Positions 32,453 to 43,647 of a stretch of DNA of 64,000 nucleotides are shown one piece after another (the first letter of the stretch is position 1; every line of letters starts with the position of its first letter). Both the position numbers and the translations under genes were made by a program. Below the pieces are notes generated by a model. The model saw nothing but the letters and a program-made list of their open reading frames with translations. It was not told the DNA's origin and did not search any database. This stretch comes from Incurvaria masculella (Eukaryota; Arthropoda; Insecta; Lepidoptera; Incurvariidae): contig OX335653.1 of the NCBI GenBank assembly GCA_946894095.1, positions 4,407,001 through 4,471,000 on the forward strand, in the 5' to 3' direction.

Positions 32453-32691
32453 AGTATGCATTTGAAAGAATACCAAGCAAACGTGGTGGCTACGTATTGC
32501 TCTACCGGGGCTACACCTTCTGCAAAATGTCAAGCAAGACACGCTGGTACTGCTCCAAGAAAGATGTCGGCTGCAGCTGCAGGCTGAGCGTAGACGTAGC
32601 TGCCGGTGTCGTCACTGCGGTGGAGGGAGAACACACGCACGCGCCGCCTAAGCTGATGCGGACTGCGGACGGAACTGTTGTTCGTATTTAA
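32453..32691 (+). CDS. mod(mdg4): alternative terminal exon E17, FLYWCH finger of the C-x-C subgroup
   Basis: The acceptor is TTCTCGTTGCAG, phase 1. The exon reads YAFERIPSKRGGYVLL, GYTFCKM, RWYC, CSKKDVGCSCRL, VDVAAGVVTAVEG, EHTHAPPKLM and a VVRI stop. The stop codon TAA is part of a TTAA that is the target site of a piggyBac-like MITE starting at 32692, so the 3' UTR begins directly with transposon sequence. It is the last exon of its subgroup and the last before the 17-kb exon-free interval. Confidence 0.87.
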
Positions 32692-33260
32692 GGTGACCCT
32701 TCCCAACGGGACTAGGTTATTTACGGGCACGGCACAATTTCTATATTTTAAAGAAAAAAAACAGTATTCGTATTGAGGAGAATGAAACCCGTCCACAGAG
32801 CAAACAATGCGCATAGTGTTCGATTTTAGTCAAATTTACTAAAAAGATAATTATAAAACGCTAAAAGTAAATCACGAACGCTGTATTAAAAAATCAAACA
32901 AAAAACAAACTGATTTTGAATCTTCATCGAACATGCTAGGCTTGATGACGAATCTTTTTTATATGTTTTTGCTTTTATCGTTGAGTAATACACGACCAAA
33001 CTTATTGTTTAAAAAAAAAAACCGACGAATTGAGAACCTCCTCGTTTTTTTCGAAGTCGGTTAAAAAGGCGCGAAAAATACAAACTTTCGGACCTTTTCG
33101 GACTTAGAAACCCAACAAAATTTTACAATGCCAATGGTCATCAAGCATCTAGTTTGATCAAATAAAGCTATTTTGAGTATAAATTTAGATATATGACAAG
33201 AAATATGCGCATGATCTTCTTTCGACGTCTGTATAGGAGTTGAGCGGGTATACTCTCACC
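32692..33260 (+). mobile_element. piggyBac-like MITE at the stop codon of E17
   Basis: TTAA at 32688-32691 and TTAA at 33261-33264 flank an element beginning GGTGACCC and ending ACTCTCACC. Internal blocks (CGGGCACGGCAC, AACTTTCGGACC, TTTACAATGCCAATGGTCAT, ATGACAAGAAATATG) match the 57906-58447 copy in the same order. A small insertion at about 33008-33060 carries the CCGACGAATTGAGAACCTCC module. Confidence 0.75.
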
Positions 33261-33569
33261 TTAAGAGAGTCGTAACCCTATCAATTCCCCATGCTACGGG
33301 CGATAACTGTTTACATGCTCCTAATATTTTACTAGGTGTTTGAATTTTTGGGTTCCTAAATATATTGTCAAAATGTTCGTATGTATTTTTAAATTTTTTG
33401 ATATACCTTTTAGATTGAAAAATATTGGCTAAAAACATTTAAAAAAATGTTTTTTTTTACCTCCATTTTCGTTTTTTTTTACTGAAAAATACAGATTTAA
33501 AAAACATGCGGACATAGAAAGATTAAGTTAGATTAAAATCTGACAAGGATTAGGGAAAGTACTCGTAGA

Positions 33570-33640
33570 TTCTTGCCAATGGGCATTGTAAAATTGTGTT
33601 TGATTTTCAAGTTGTAAGGTCCGAAAGTTCGAATGATCGT
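33570..33640 (-). repeat. fragment of the piggyBac-like MITE
   Basis: GCATTGTAAAATTGTGTTTGA, then AAGGTCCGAAAGTTCGAAT, matches the inner part of the 9180-11875 copy. No TTAA ends are present. Confidence 0.5.
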
Positions 33641-33784
33641 CTAGAAAGAAAAAGACGTGCAGTCGGTTAGTCCACGACCCGTCTCGTGAAACCCGTAACC
33701 ATATGATCAATACGGAATTTATTTGTTCTATTGATATACAACTAATTTAGGCTTTGGAACGAAACCAAAATTGGTTTTCGCGTC

Positions 33785-34213
33785 AGAAATGGGGGAACGG
33801 CAGAACGTCTAATATGCAGATCGTATAATGTCATATTTTAACAAAATTATAAAACCATGCACAACGTATAATCGGCAGATCGTATAATTTTATACGTAGT
33901 GCATGAACAAGTTTAAAAAATAAAATTACTTATTTCTCCATGCATAACAACGTATATACACACATACACAACGTAATAGTCACAACGTATAATATTATGA
34001 TCTTTATTTAACAAAAAAAGAAAACCATGCATATCATTTAATCCAAAGACTTTTCGTACGATAAGCGCCCTTATATGTATACTTTTAAAGCGTATACTCG
34101 CACGTGACGTATAACATTATACGTTGTGAATATTATACGATATGCATGGTTTTCATTTTTTGGAAAAAATACTATTATACGTTGTGAATATTATAGGTAG
34201 TGAATACGATTCA
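33785..34213. mobile_element. palindromic CGTATAAT-rich element, shorter copy
   Basis: The element begins near GGGGGAACGGCAGAACGTC and contains many CGTATAAT or ATTATACG motifs separated by ACCATGCA and GTTGTGAATATT. It corresponds, in reverse orientation, to the element at 54671-55318 but lacks the central part of that copy. It has no ORF of note. Confidence 0.6.
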
Positions 34214-37200
34214 GGAATTAACACCTATTTTTCCTTTAAAAAACACAATGGTAAACAAATTTTTTTTTTCGTTACATATTGTTCTTCATGTTTTTTTTTT
34301 TAAATTGGTGATCAATGAATAAATATATACTTTTTCTGACTGTGGACGGCCAGCCTCCACACTCAAAACATGATATATAAATACAACAAAGTAGCGTCCT
34401 ATAGGCATATGAAAGTTGCGTCGCGATGCCCGCTTAGCGACAAGTAAAAATAATACTTTTGTTTTACGCACATCTGACTAAACATAAAATCAAGGTCATC
34501 GCAGGCTGAGGGGCGTAGAGGGGGCGGAGGTATGACCCTGAGCGACTGCGCATCACAGGGCAGAGGGGAGCCGGGAGGAAAGATGAGCGGGGGAGAGGGG
34601 AGAGTGCGCATGACCACTCGAAAAATGGCGGGATTCCAAGGGAGGGGCGAGGGGGATCAGAGCCTAGAACAGAAAAGGCGCGCGCGTCCCTCGGCAGTCG
34701 GTGGCGAGCGAGTCTCTGGGGCAGTATGCCTCTATTCAGGGCTTACGGCACGTAGGTTGAATACGCGGAAGTGTTTTACTATGGAATTTGCACTTGCAAA
34801 GTCTTTTCCCTCGTTATATTTTGTTTGGGGACATTGAAACGAGTCATTAAGTTTGAGAGAGTAGCAAAAGTGCAAATTTAGGAACGAGATGAGTTAGCTA
34901 AATAATCTATGTTTTCTTGCAGAGTAGGTAGATTTGCAAACAGCTTTTGTTAAAATAGAGTGAAAGAATGGACGGCACTGGACCTTGGTAAGTCTGTACA
35001 TATTGTTGGGGACCACAAGCGGTAGCAAACTGCGATGAGGAGCCCCGTGTGGGGGAGGTGACGGCATATGTATTGATTGTATATCGAAGTTCGCGCGGCC
35101 TGTTAGATGTGCAAGCGCATTGGATGAAGGATTAGATATGCGGGTGTACTGCATTTTGAATTACGAATTGTATGAAGAGAGACTTTATAAAGTTCAAGGT
35201 AAGATTTTACGTGGAATAAAATCTCTGGTTATAGTGGGGGCGATGGATTATGTTAGTACTAAGATGGAGTTCTCGATATTTGGGCAAAACTAGGAGGAAA
35301 GGCAGAGCTGTAGGTTTGAAAGAGTACTAAATCGTAAGTAGATGATCGATTCGACCTGAGAACTGTGTTGTTAATCGTGTAAGTAATAAGCCGGGTCGAA
35401 AAATCATTCAGGCTTTCCTGGTCCAAACACTGGTGTGATTGCGAGAAGAAGCAATCTGTCCAGCTCGGCGGTTACGTCAGGAACATGTCTGAGCTATCCC
35501 CTAATTAAGTTACCCTTTCCAAGAGAGACGTTGGACTTCATCCCAATACGTGGAATCACAGTGCAAAACCTTAACAAAACGTAGAGTCCATCAGACGAAG
35601 TAAATACTCGATTCCCGTAGGGGTGACTCCATCGTGGTCTTTGTGTAAACGACAACACTCTGCTCAGGAGGTACTTGGAGTCAAAAAAATGGATACACGA
35701 ACTTCTGCGTACATATGACAAAAGATTAGTGAATTAGGGAATGAAAGAGGCTTATTTCAAAAGACTGGGGGTAGAGAGCTCTTGGTCCGATCTAAGCATT
35801 AGAGCAGGCTGTCTTGTCATGTTAGGGCCAAAAGACATACGTTTTGACGTACGTCCGGCACGAATAGGATGGTGATGGTAACAAAAAAAAAAAACAAAAA
35901 AAAAAACAAAAAAAAAATATATATTTTAGATATTTTTTCAAGGACAGCCTCGCGCCAGTAGGTGCGCATCGAAGTGGATGTATTAGACTCCAAGCTGCCA
36001 GAGAATCGAAAGTAGTTAGTCTTAAGTAGATTTTGCTACGGCTCTGCCAGGAAAAATGTTGTTAGCGAGGGGTGAGTCAAGCCGAGCCAGTTATCCTTGC
36101 ACGCTTAGAGCTGGGAGCTCATTCGATAGCTTGGGCTGCGAGTTTGATAACTAAGTAACAAAAAAAAAGGGGGACAAAAATATATATTACGCCATTCAGC
36201 TTCCAGTCCAGGTAGTTAGTCTAAGACAAGGAAGAATGTACTAGCCTGGGGATAGAATAAGAGAGGGCCCGTGAAGGCCCCAGGATTTTAGGATGTGTAA
36301 CGTGGTGAATGTTGACTTGTGAAGGGAAGAATGTGGCATGAAGAAGAGTAGCACTGGAACTGAATGGGTTTAAAAAAAAAAAAGGGGTAACATTATATAC
36401 TCTTGCATTGCGGCTCGACTTGACCTGTCCGTCGAAAGGGAAGAAGAGGAGACATTAGAACCCTTCAGGACTGAGGAAATAGCTAAAGCAATACTGGGAA
36501 ATAACTGAGGAGGATGCTGGACCCGGTATAGAGGCAAGAACTCACTTTCTTTCTCTCTCTGATTGGTCTAAAGACGGGGAACCGATGAAATAGTTGAGGA
36601 TTAATATATCAGCAGAATGGAGGGGAAACCCAGGCTGAAATGAGTGCTTCGTGACGGAAGCTCACGAATCAGTCGGAAACTACTATTTTTAGAGAGCCGA
36701 TCTGACATTATCGAGGGGCGAAAACGAAGAATGAAGGATAATGAACACGTGCGGTCGTGTGAGGAGGACAAGGAGGGTGTTCTTGTCAGTGGGTTCTTAC
36801 CCCAGAATCATGAGAAATAATGTATGTGTGTGGGTGAAATGAGGAAGTGCGTCAGCGCACGCTGAACCAGAAAGATATCAATTTCCTAGGAACAGTGTTG
36901 GATAGTAGGACTGGGAGTCCGTAGTGTGGTCGAGGGAACAGTCACGAGCACCGGTTCGCTTTTCTAGACAAAATCTATCTAGCTAGCTACAAAAGGGATG
37001 AAACGATATTTCTTCACAGAAATGTTAAGGCGATGGATGTCGAGTTGTGGGAAGCATGTCTAATCCACATATTTGTGCATGCTATGTGGATTTTTGTTTG
37101 CAGTGCAGCCAGAAAACGAGGCATTACGGGACATCGGTCGGGTCTGGGATCTCTATGAGATTCCATGCCAGATTGATTGTACCTTAAACGTAAATGTAGC

Positions 37201-38900
37201 ATCACTAACGAACATCCCGAGAAGCTGCGGATCCTGAATTTGAGCCTCAAGTTAGATTGGGCGGTACCCCTTTATACTGAAAGGAGCCGGAACCCATTAA
37301 GACTTTCATACTCAGTCAAACTCTAGAGAACCATGAAAGAAAAATATAGTATTGACATTATCGCAAAAAAAAAATACACTACGATAATACAATACATACC
37401 AAATATCTCTCTGAACATAAATGACACTATGACACCGTATTTTAAATTGTTGGCATTTAGACCTGGGAGTCATGTTCCAATATTAAAATGTTCACCTCGT
37501 TTGAGAGGAAGGCGGAGGCCATACTCTGGTTCGCTTGACAACCGGCGACCAGGTTGACTATCTTAATAAATACAAAATCTGAAGGCATATCCATCTTGGA
37601 TTGACCTCAGTGTACATTTCGCAGGCAACTTCCTGTTTCCCTGCTTAAATTAGTCGACAACCTTGAGGGTTTGTCATGACTGCGGATAACCGCTTATCTT
37701 GAACTGCTGTTTCTATCAGCTCTTCTGAAAGCCTTTATTGGCTTTACCACGATCTGCCAAGTGCCGGAACCGTGAAAATGTGGAGACACTCTCATGACCT
37801 ACCCTGAGTCCAGGAAAGGCTTGGCAACGCGTGTGGCTAATGTCACTAGACGCGAAAATCTTTAAAGTGACTACGCTTTGGTACGTCCGGAGCAGTTCAC
37901 GAAACTACCCTTATGTCCATGCATTAGTAATGGCAGGTGGGAAGGTCTGAGGTATGTCCTACATTCATGTGGGCTGGTACAAGACAGATTCGTAACTATG
38001 GTCACCCGCCGTAGTTTTCCGTCACCGTTTGATCGGCTGACAAAACGAACATTCTTGTGATACCTAATGTGTAGTACTTGACGTTGTCAGTGGACACTCA
38101 AAATATATAGTGGTCATGTTGTAAATCCAATACCCCAATTGGTATATAATGAACCACATAAACTCATATTTCCCTACACGGGAATTGAACCTTGGTGTTC
38201 ATAGGCTCTATCTTCAGGATGGCTGGCCGCCGCTTTTTGAAGCAGAGGTCGCATATACAGCCTGAAGGCAGGAAGGCGATCATGTGGGGACGCGGGATAA
38301 CAGTGCCATGGATGGACCTTGGACTGTGAGGGGCGTCACCATTACCCCATGGGGTGAAAATTTTTTTGAAGTTCTGGGCATGCTGAAATGCTCTATTCCA
38401 ATCAATTCAGATTTGTGTTTGTATGTGAGAGCGCGTGTATGAGAGAGAGAGAGATTATGTATCAGGTTAGGATAGGGAGAAAGGAACCGATTAGAAGAAC
38501 CGAAAGAGACATACAGCTAGGTACAGGAGGAGGGCATAGCACCAATGAGGATTTGACAACAATATTCAGGAGAATACATGTTACCTAAGCAAGTAATGTA
38601 GTAAAATAACTAGATTTAACGTGAGCAAATCAGGAAACAGTAAATGGGAATATATTAGACGAATGGTTATGTAATGTAAATAATGAAAGCATATAGGACG
38701 ATCACGAGCCAATGGGGAGAACAAATGGGACGAGTGGATACATGGTAAATAGGTAATTAATGTAGGATGTATCCAAGGGAAATATAAGGTACATAACTTA
38801 GGTTAGATATGTATAAGCTAATGTAGGCTAGGAGTCTATTTAAGGGGGGGTCTGGAGGTTTACATGACTAAGCAATGGTGTCGCTTTTCTCAACGAAAAT
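34214..38900. other. long unrecognised tract, partly G-rich
   Basis: The + strand is unusually rich in G and A from about 34500 to 36900, for example GGGGGAGAGGGGAGAG near 34589. No ORF above about 100 codons and no FLYWCH, transposase or polymerase motif is seen. Poly-A stretches broken by C occur at 35882-35927. A (GA)n run lies at 38439-38453, and a purine-tract-like AAGGGGGGG lies at 38838. The tract could be a degraded large element or a non-coding transcript. I cannot classify it. Confidence 0.35.
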
Positions 38901-38989
38901 TATATGTATGTGATTTTTGCAGGCAATGTCCGCAACGCAGGTAAAGCTTAAAGTTTCGAAGATAAAGCGAATGCAGGTAAAGCTTACCG

Positions 38990-39120
38990 CTCTACCGGCG
39001 TATGGATAATCTTAAACACTGTGTTAGTAGGAAGCATTCATTGATTACGGGAGGAGGGACTGTAGGGAATTCCAAATTATGGGTACAGAGCTAGTGACGG
39101 AATTAATAAACGGTCACCTG
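38990..39120 (+). repeat. copy of the ATTACGGGAGG repeat family
   Basis: ATAATCTTAAACACTGTGTTA, then TTGATTACGGGAGGAGGGAC and TATGGGTACAG, match 366-450 closely, with small differences. Confidence 0.55.
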
Positions 39121-39458
39121 AAAATGCATGGAACAGAAAACTATCAAGATATCGAGATAATTATTTTACTATATGTAATTTTTAAATTGATTTGATGCAT
39201 AAAAAAAGATATATCTAGACTATTATCAAACCATTTAAATAAAATGCACGTAAAATTGGTCCCGTCTGCACTCGCAGAATGAGCGCATCTGGATATATTT
39301 AATTGCTACTATAAATTTAGACATTTATTTTACATTGTAGGACGGCAAAAAAAATAATGAAAACAACGCCGAAGATTTTAGAGCGATAAAAGTTTGCGCA
39401 ACGTCAAAAGAGAGAAAAAGTCAAGAGCTACCCACGAGCATGTAAGCAGCTCTTATAA

Positions 39459-39576
39459 GGGGGCGTCCATTAATCACGGGAGAGGAGGGGAGGGCGGGGG
39501 TCGAGCCGAAACTCATTAAATCTCTAAGGGGGTATAAAATCGCCAAATACGCCTCACGTATTATTTGGACGCCCCC
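39459..39576. mobile_element. 118-bp MITE with GGGGGCGTCC ends
   Basis: The left end is GGGGGCGTCCATTAAT; the reverse complement of the right end is GGGGGCGTCCAAATAAT. The terminal inverted repeat is about 16 bp and the G-rich interior has no coding capacity. No unambiguous target duplication was found. Confidence 0.6.
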
Positions 39577-39684
39577 AACTTTGAACCAAGTAATATGTTA
39601 AAGTTGACCACAAACCTCACACGCGCACGAGATAAATGACACATTAAAGATGTTTTCATCGATAACATTTCTTCTAATTAGACA

Positions 39685-40341
39685 TCACCGTCATGACTTT
39701 AGCCCAACACACCGCATTCCCGAAAGAATTCACGCCATGTTAGGATGGCTTCATCGAACTACATGGGAAACACGGACTGGTTACGCCGCACCTAATAACT
39801 AAATGCTCTAAAACAAACCAACCTATACCTATTCCCCCAACACACTCTTCCTACCAAAAATCCGCGCCAAAAACTGACAGTCGAATATCAACGAACGACG
39901 CACACGCCAAGTCGAACCGCGCTCTCGCGATATTCTGTTCCGCCGAAACTCTCAAGGTCATCAGTGCTTAAGTGTCTGCGCTATCCTGAAGACCCTAGCT
40001 CGAGGAAGGTCTGCGCCTGTGGTCGCGCCTGAAGACTGCTGCTGCTGAGGCTGCAACAAAGAAAGAAAAGTGCGAGGACTATAAGATCGAAGCTATCGAA
40101 GGCCGGTGGCGCTATCACGGACAATTGCCGTTTTGACTATCTTTTTATCGAATGCGACGGTACCAACACGGGCGGGAGGAAGCGCACTTATAGTTTTACA
40201 TGGAATCCGCATAATGGAACAGCTCGCATTCGTGACGAAATGAACGTATCCAACTAGGAAAGAGAACGAAAGTGGTGCGTGAACGGGTTGGAAAATTAAA
40301 CCCACGACCTCTGGCATGCGGGGAAAGTTCACGCGCCATTA
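39685..40341 (-). repeat. SINE-A, minus strand, interrupted
   Basis: The 3' part (GCCCAACACACCGCATTCCC to GGAAACACGGACTGG, 39699-39782) and the rest (GCGACGGTACCAACACGGGC to TCACGCGCCATTAGGC, about 40155-40345) are separated by about 320 bp of other sequence. The Harbinger transposon then interrupts the tRNA-like head at its GCGCCATTA. Confidence 0.5.
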
Positions 40342-40514
40342 GGCGGGTCCACACCGGACGATCCATCGATCCCGCGATCCGCGATCCAGGATCGCGGAGC
40401 GTGGATCGTGGATCGTGTTATGCCGATCCACTCTTGGAAACTTGCGATCCCAAATATGCGCTCCAAGCGATCCTAAGGCGATCCGTGATTCAGCCAGTCT
40501 AACTCTTGTACGAT

Positions 40515-42585
40515 ATGGAGTCACACGTACAACGGCGGCGTCTTGCCGTTGCAGCAGTAACTTTTATTTTGCTTAAATGCTTGCGCAAAAAATCACAAAA
40601 AAGAAAACGACGGTTTTGGGTGAAACAAATTTACAAAAATCGCTTGGAATCTGGGACTCAGCTGTACGCAGAGTTAGTGTCAGATAAAGTTGAACACAAT
40701 TTTGCAAGAATGAATGCTAATCAATTTGAGATATTGTGTTCATTATTAAATAACAAGCTAAGAAAGAATGATACAAATTATAGAGATGCCATTACTGTGA
40801 AGGAAAGATTATTACTAACATTGAGATTTTTAGCAACTGGAGATTCGTACGTCAGTTTGCAGTATCTGTTCCGCATTTCCAAACAGTCTATATCGATAAT
40901 TATTCCTGAAGTTTGTGAAGCCATCATTGACCTGTTAAATGATTATGTAAAGGTAAGTAAAACCATACTTTATTACTCAATAAAAAAGTAGTGTATTACA
41001 ATCATAATTTAAAGAAGTAACATGTTTACAATTATTAATTATTTTTTGAAAACATGATATAGGTAGGTACTTATTTAATTCGGTGGTGACTGTGGAAGTG
41101 AATAATCCTGAGGTTTCAGAAACTGGGACTGCGATGAATTGGAGGCTAGATGAGCAGACGGTGATGTCTGTGGAATTGGAGCTGGATAATTTTGAGGTTG
41201 TAGAGACTGGGACTGTGATGAAGTGGATGCTATTGGTGTGCCAGGGTATGAATTAGTGTAATATCCATAATTGCTATCCCCATATCTTCCTGTGTCAGCT
41301 TGAAAAATAACTTGGCATATAGCATTTTTGACATTAACTAATGTTACTGCATCATATTTCCGCAATTCAGTAGATATATACTGCCCGAAAGCAATGTAAG
41401 AATCAGTTTCCGGTTGTGGTGGCTGAGCACATTGTTGCAGAAGTTGGAAAGCCTCTGAAAGAGTTTCATCTGATATGTCATCTGCATTATTAGAAGTAGT
41501 TTTCTTTCTTTTTTTTGTTCTTTTGTTTGTTGGTTGGACACTGGATTGTGCATTCTGATCATTCTGCTCTCTACTCTGATCTGTGTGGTGGTTGGCTCTC
41601 TCCGGTTGTGTGTCACTAGTAATGTTACTGTTCTCGTTTTCGCTCACTGTAGTATTAACTTCAAGTTCCCCTTTAGTCGTATCAGATTCTACCTGTAACA
41701 ACAATTATTATTACTATTTACTGCTTATTCTTATTTTCAGCTTTATATTATAATTAAGATCTCCTTTATTTTCAGGTGCCGTCAACTAAAGAAGAATGGC
41801 GTACAGTTTCTCAGCAATTCGAGAATAAGTGGAATTTCCCACACGTGATAGGAGCGATGGACGGCAAACACGTCGCTATACAATCGCCTTTTAATAGTGG
41901 CAACGACTTTGATAATTACAAATTATTTCCTAGTATTGTTCTTTTTGCATTAGTAGATGCAAATTATAGGTTCCTGTATGTGAATGTTGGGACTAAAGGC
42001 AGAATATCAGATGGAGGCGTGTTCAAAAGCACAAATTTATATAAAAAACTTGAAAAAAAAGAGCTAAATATTCCTCCACCGGAGATATTGCAAGTTCCCT
42101 ATAAAATTGAGGTACCCTATTATATACTAGGTGATAAAGCTTTTCAGCTTAATGATTATACTATGAAACCATACGATGGTACACGGGAAAGGGGTTCTTG
42201 TGAAAGAATTTTCAACTACCGACTGTCAAGAGCACGTAGAGTAGTTGAAAACGCGTTTGGAGTACTTAGTTCTGTCTACAGAGTCCTGCGTAAACCTATG
42301 CTTTTGGAACCAGAAACTGCGACTAAAGTCGTGCTGGCAACGGTTCATCTATATAACTACTTACGCAGTAATCCTAACTTTATATCGCCAGGAACGTTTG
42401 ATACAGTACAGGAGAATGGAGATGTAATACCTGGAAGCTGGCGAAATGAACCGCCATCACAATCGCTACAACCGATGGCCGTCGTACCAAGAAGAGCAAC
42501 AGAAAATGCCACTACAATACGGTCCCACTTAGCAAGACACTTTGTTACAAACCATACAATAGTTTGGCAAAATGAATATCAGTAA
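40515..42585 (+). CDS. PIF/Harbinger transposase, two exons (40515-40952, 41776-42585)
   Basis: This is a DDE-type transposase that cuts and rejoins the element ends, acting in the nucleus together with the MADF partner. Exon 1 begins at the first true ATG and ends AAG before a GTAAGT donor. Exon 2 begins after TTTTCAG with GTGCCG, phase 0. The joined protein is about 415 residues, normal for the family. An N-terminal helical part contains MNANQFEILCSLL and RFLATGDSYVSLQYLFRISK. The catalytic core follows: the first Asp in GAMDGKHVAI, the second in YILGDKAFQL and the Glu in RRVVENAFGVL. No stop or frameshift is seen, so it may be active. The intron contains the last exon of the opposite-strand gene. 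Confidence 0.9.
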
Positions 42586-43099
42586 ACTAATAGCTCACAT
42601 GTTCCAATGTATCGCGTGTGGTTCCGGGTTCATTTTTATCCGCCATAAAGTCGAAGTCATCATACGCAAACCACTTTGATTTATATGTATCTTGAGCACC
42701 TGAAATAAACAAGTTACTCATTAAAATAACCACGTGTATTTCTAACAGCTTAAATGTAAAAAGCGAAATCACGTGAAATCCACAGTAAATATTATGATGT
42801 AATTACTTATAATAAAATATATAATTTTAATACCTACAGATAAAAAGTAGCTTTGTTTTCTTACCGGATCCAGTTATACGGCTTTGCTTCTCTCTGTATT
42901 TCTCCCTTCTGTAGCCTCCCGCCAGAGATCGCATTTTTTTCTTTAGGTTCTCGATCGACTTATTCCCCATTTCACGAGAAATCTGACACCAAGCATCATC
43001 TCTAACACCTCTATTGGTGTAATTAGAATCTTTGGGATCCCATAAACATTTAAATTCTTTATAAAGCGATATCAAACGGCGACTTTCTGAGATGTCCAT
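41075..43099 (-). CDS. Harbinger accessory MADF-domain protein, three exons (43099-42865, 42699-42599, 41692-41075)
   Basis: This is the DNA-binding partner of Harbinger transposases, which helps nuclear import and end recognition. Exon 1 starts at an ATG in a GCC-ATG-G context and encodes the MADF/Myb-like fold (RRLISLYKEFKCLWDP, DDAWCQISREMG, LKKKMRSLAGGYRREKYRE), with donor GTAAGA. Exon 2 (TTATTTCAG acceptor) gives YKSKWFAYDDFDFM, the usual MADF C-terminal companion, and ends at GTGAGC. Exon 3 (GTTGTTACAG acceptor) holds an acidic/Gln-rich region, a basic NKRTKKRKK signal and a Gln-Ser-Pro tail. The spliced length is 317 residues and the phases agree (1, then 0). Intron 2 contains the whole second transposase exon. 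Confidence 0.8.
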
Positions 43100-43334
43100 G
43101 GCGAGGTGGATCGCGCGAACCAACACAACCGTCCACACCGCGCGCATCACGCAACTGAGGCACCTTTGAGGCTGGCACAAAAACCGACCGCACACGGATC
43201 GCGCGAGGTAGGGAGCGCGCGCTCCAATACGTGCGCATGGATCGCGCGCGGCACGTCCACACCGCCTGCATCTTTGGATCGCGCTGCTGCCGCGCGCGAT
43301 CGGAGCGCGATGGATCGTCCGGTGTGGACCCGCC

Positions 43335-43643
43335 TAATGAGCTAACGGTCGCTCTAACGGTGGTTGTTCATGTTTTGCATTTATTTACAATGTTTTTTTA
43401 CTAACATTGAAACCAAACATAAAATGAAATTTCTTTCAGAGTCACGAAATGGTGACTCCAAAGGAAATATCTATAAAAATATAACCTATTCAATTTAACA
43501 TTTTTTCTCGTGTGCTCAGCTTCATTCGTGATTTTACAGACCTGGTAAAGCAATAAAATACAATGGAGGCAGTTTGTAGGATTATTTACTTTATGATATT
43601 CGGTAATGTTGAAATTATTTGGACCTTCCTTACTTCGTCGTAG
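43335..43643. other. spacer between the Harbinger and LTR elements
   Basis: The spacer is AT-rich. A possible remnant of the SINE head (GAGCTAACGGTCGCTC) continues directly from the Harbinger right end. Nothing else is recognised. Confidence 0.4.
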
Positions 43644-43647
43644 AGTT

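Larger units (their letters stand above)
40342..43334. mobile_element. PIF/Harbinger DNA transposon, apparently complete
   Basis: The terminal inverted repeats begin GGCGGGTCCACACCGGACGA at the left and match the complement at the right (TCGTCCGGTGTGGACCCGCC). They are flanked by TTA on the left and TAA on the right; Harbinger elements target a 3-bp TWA, although the two flanks here are not an exact direct repeat. Both subterminal regions are packed with GGATCGCG/GATCC-type repeats, plausible transposase-binding sites. The element carries two spliced genes, a DDE transposase (+) and a MADF accessory protein (-), both with open frames. It sits inside a SINE within the exon-free interval. Confidence 0.9.
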
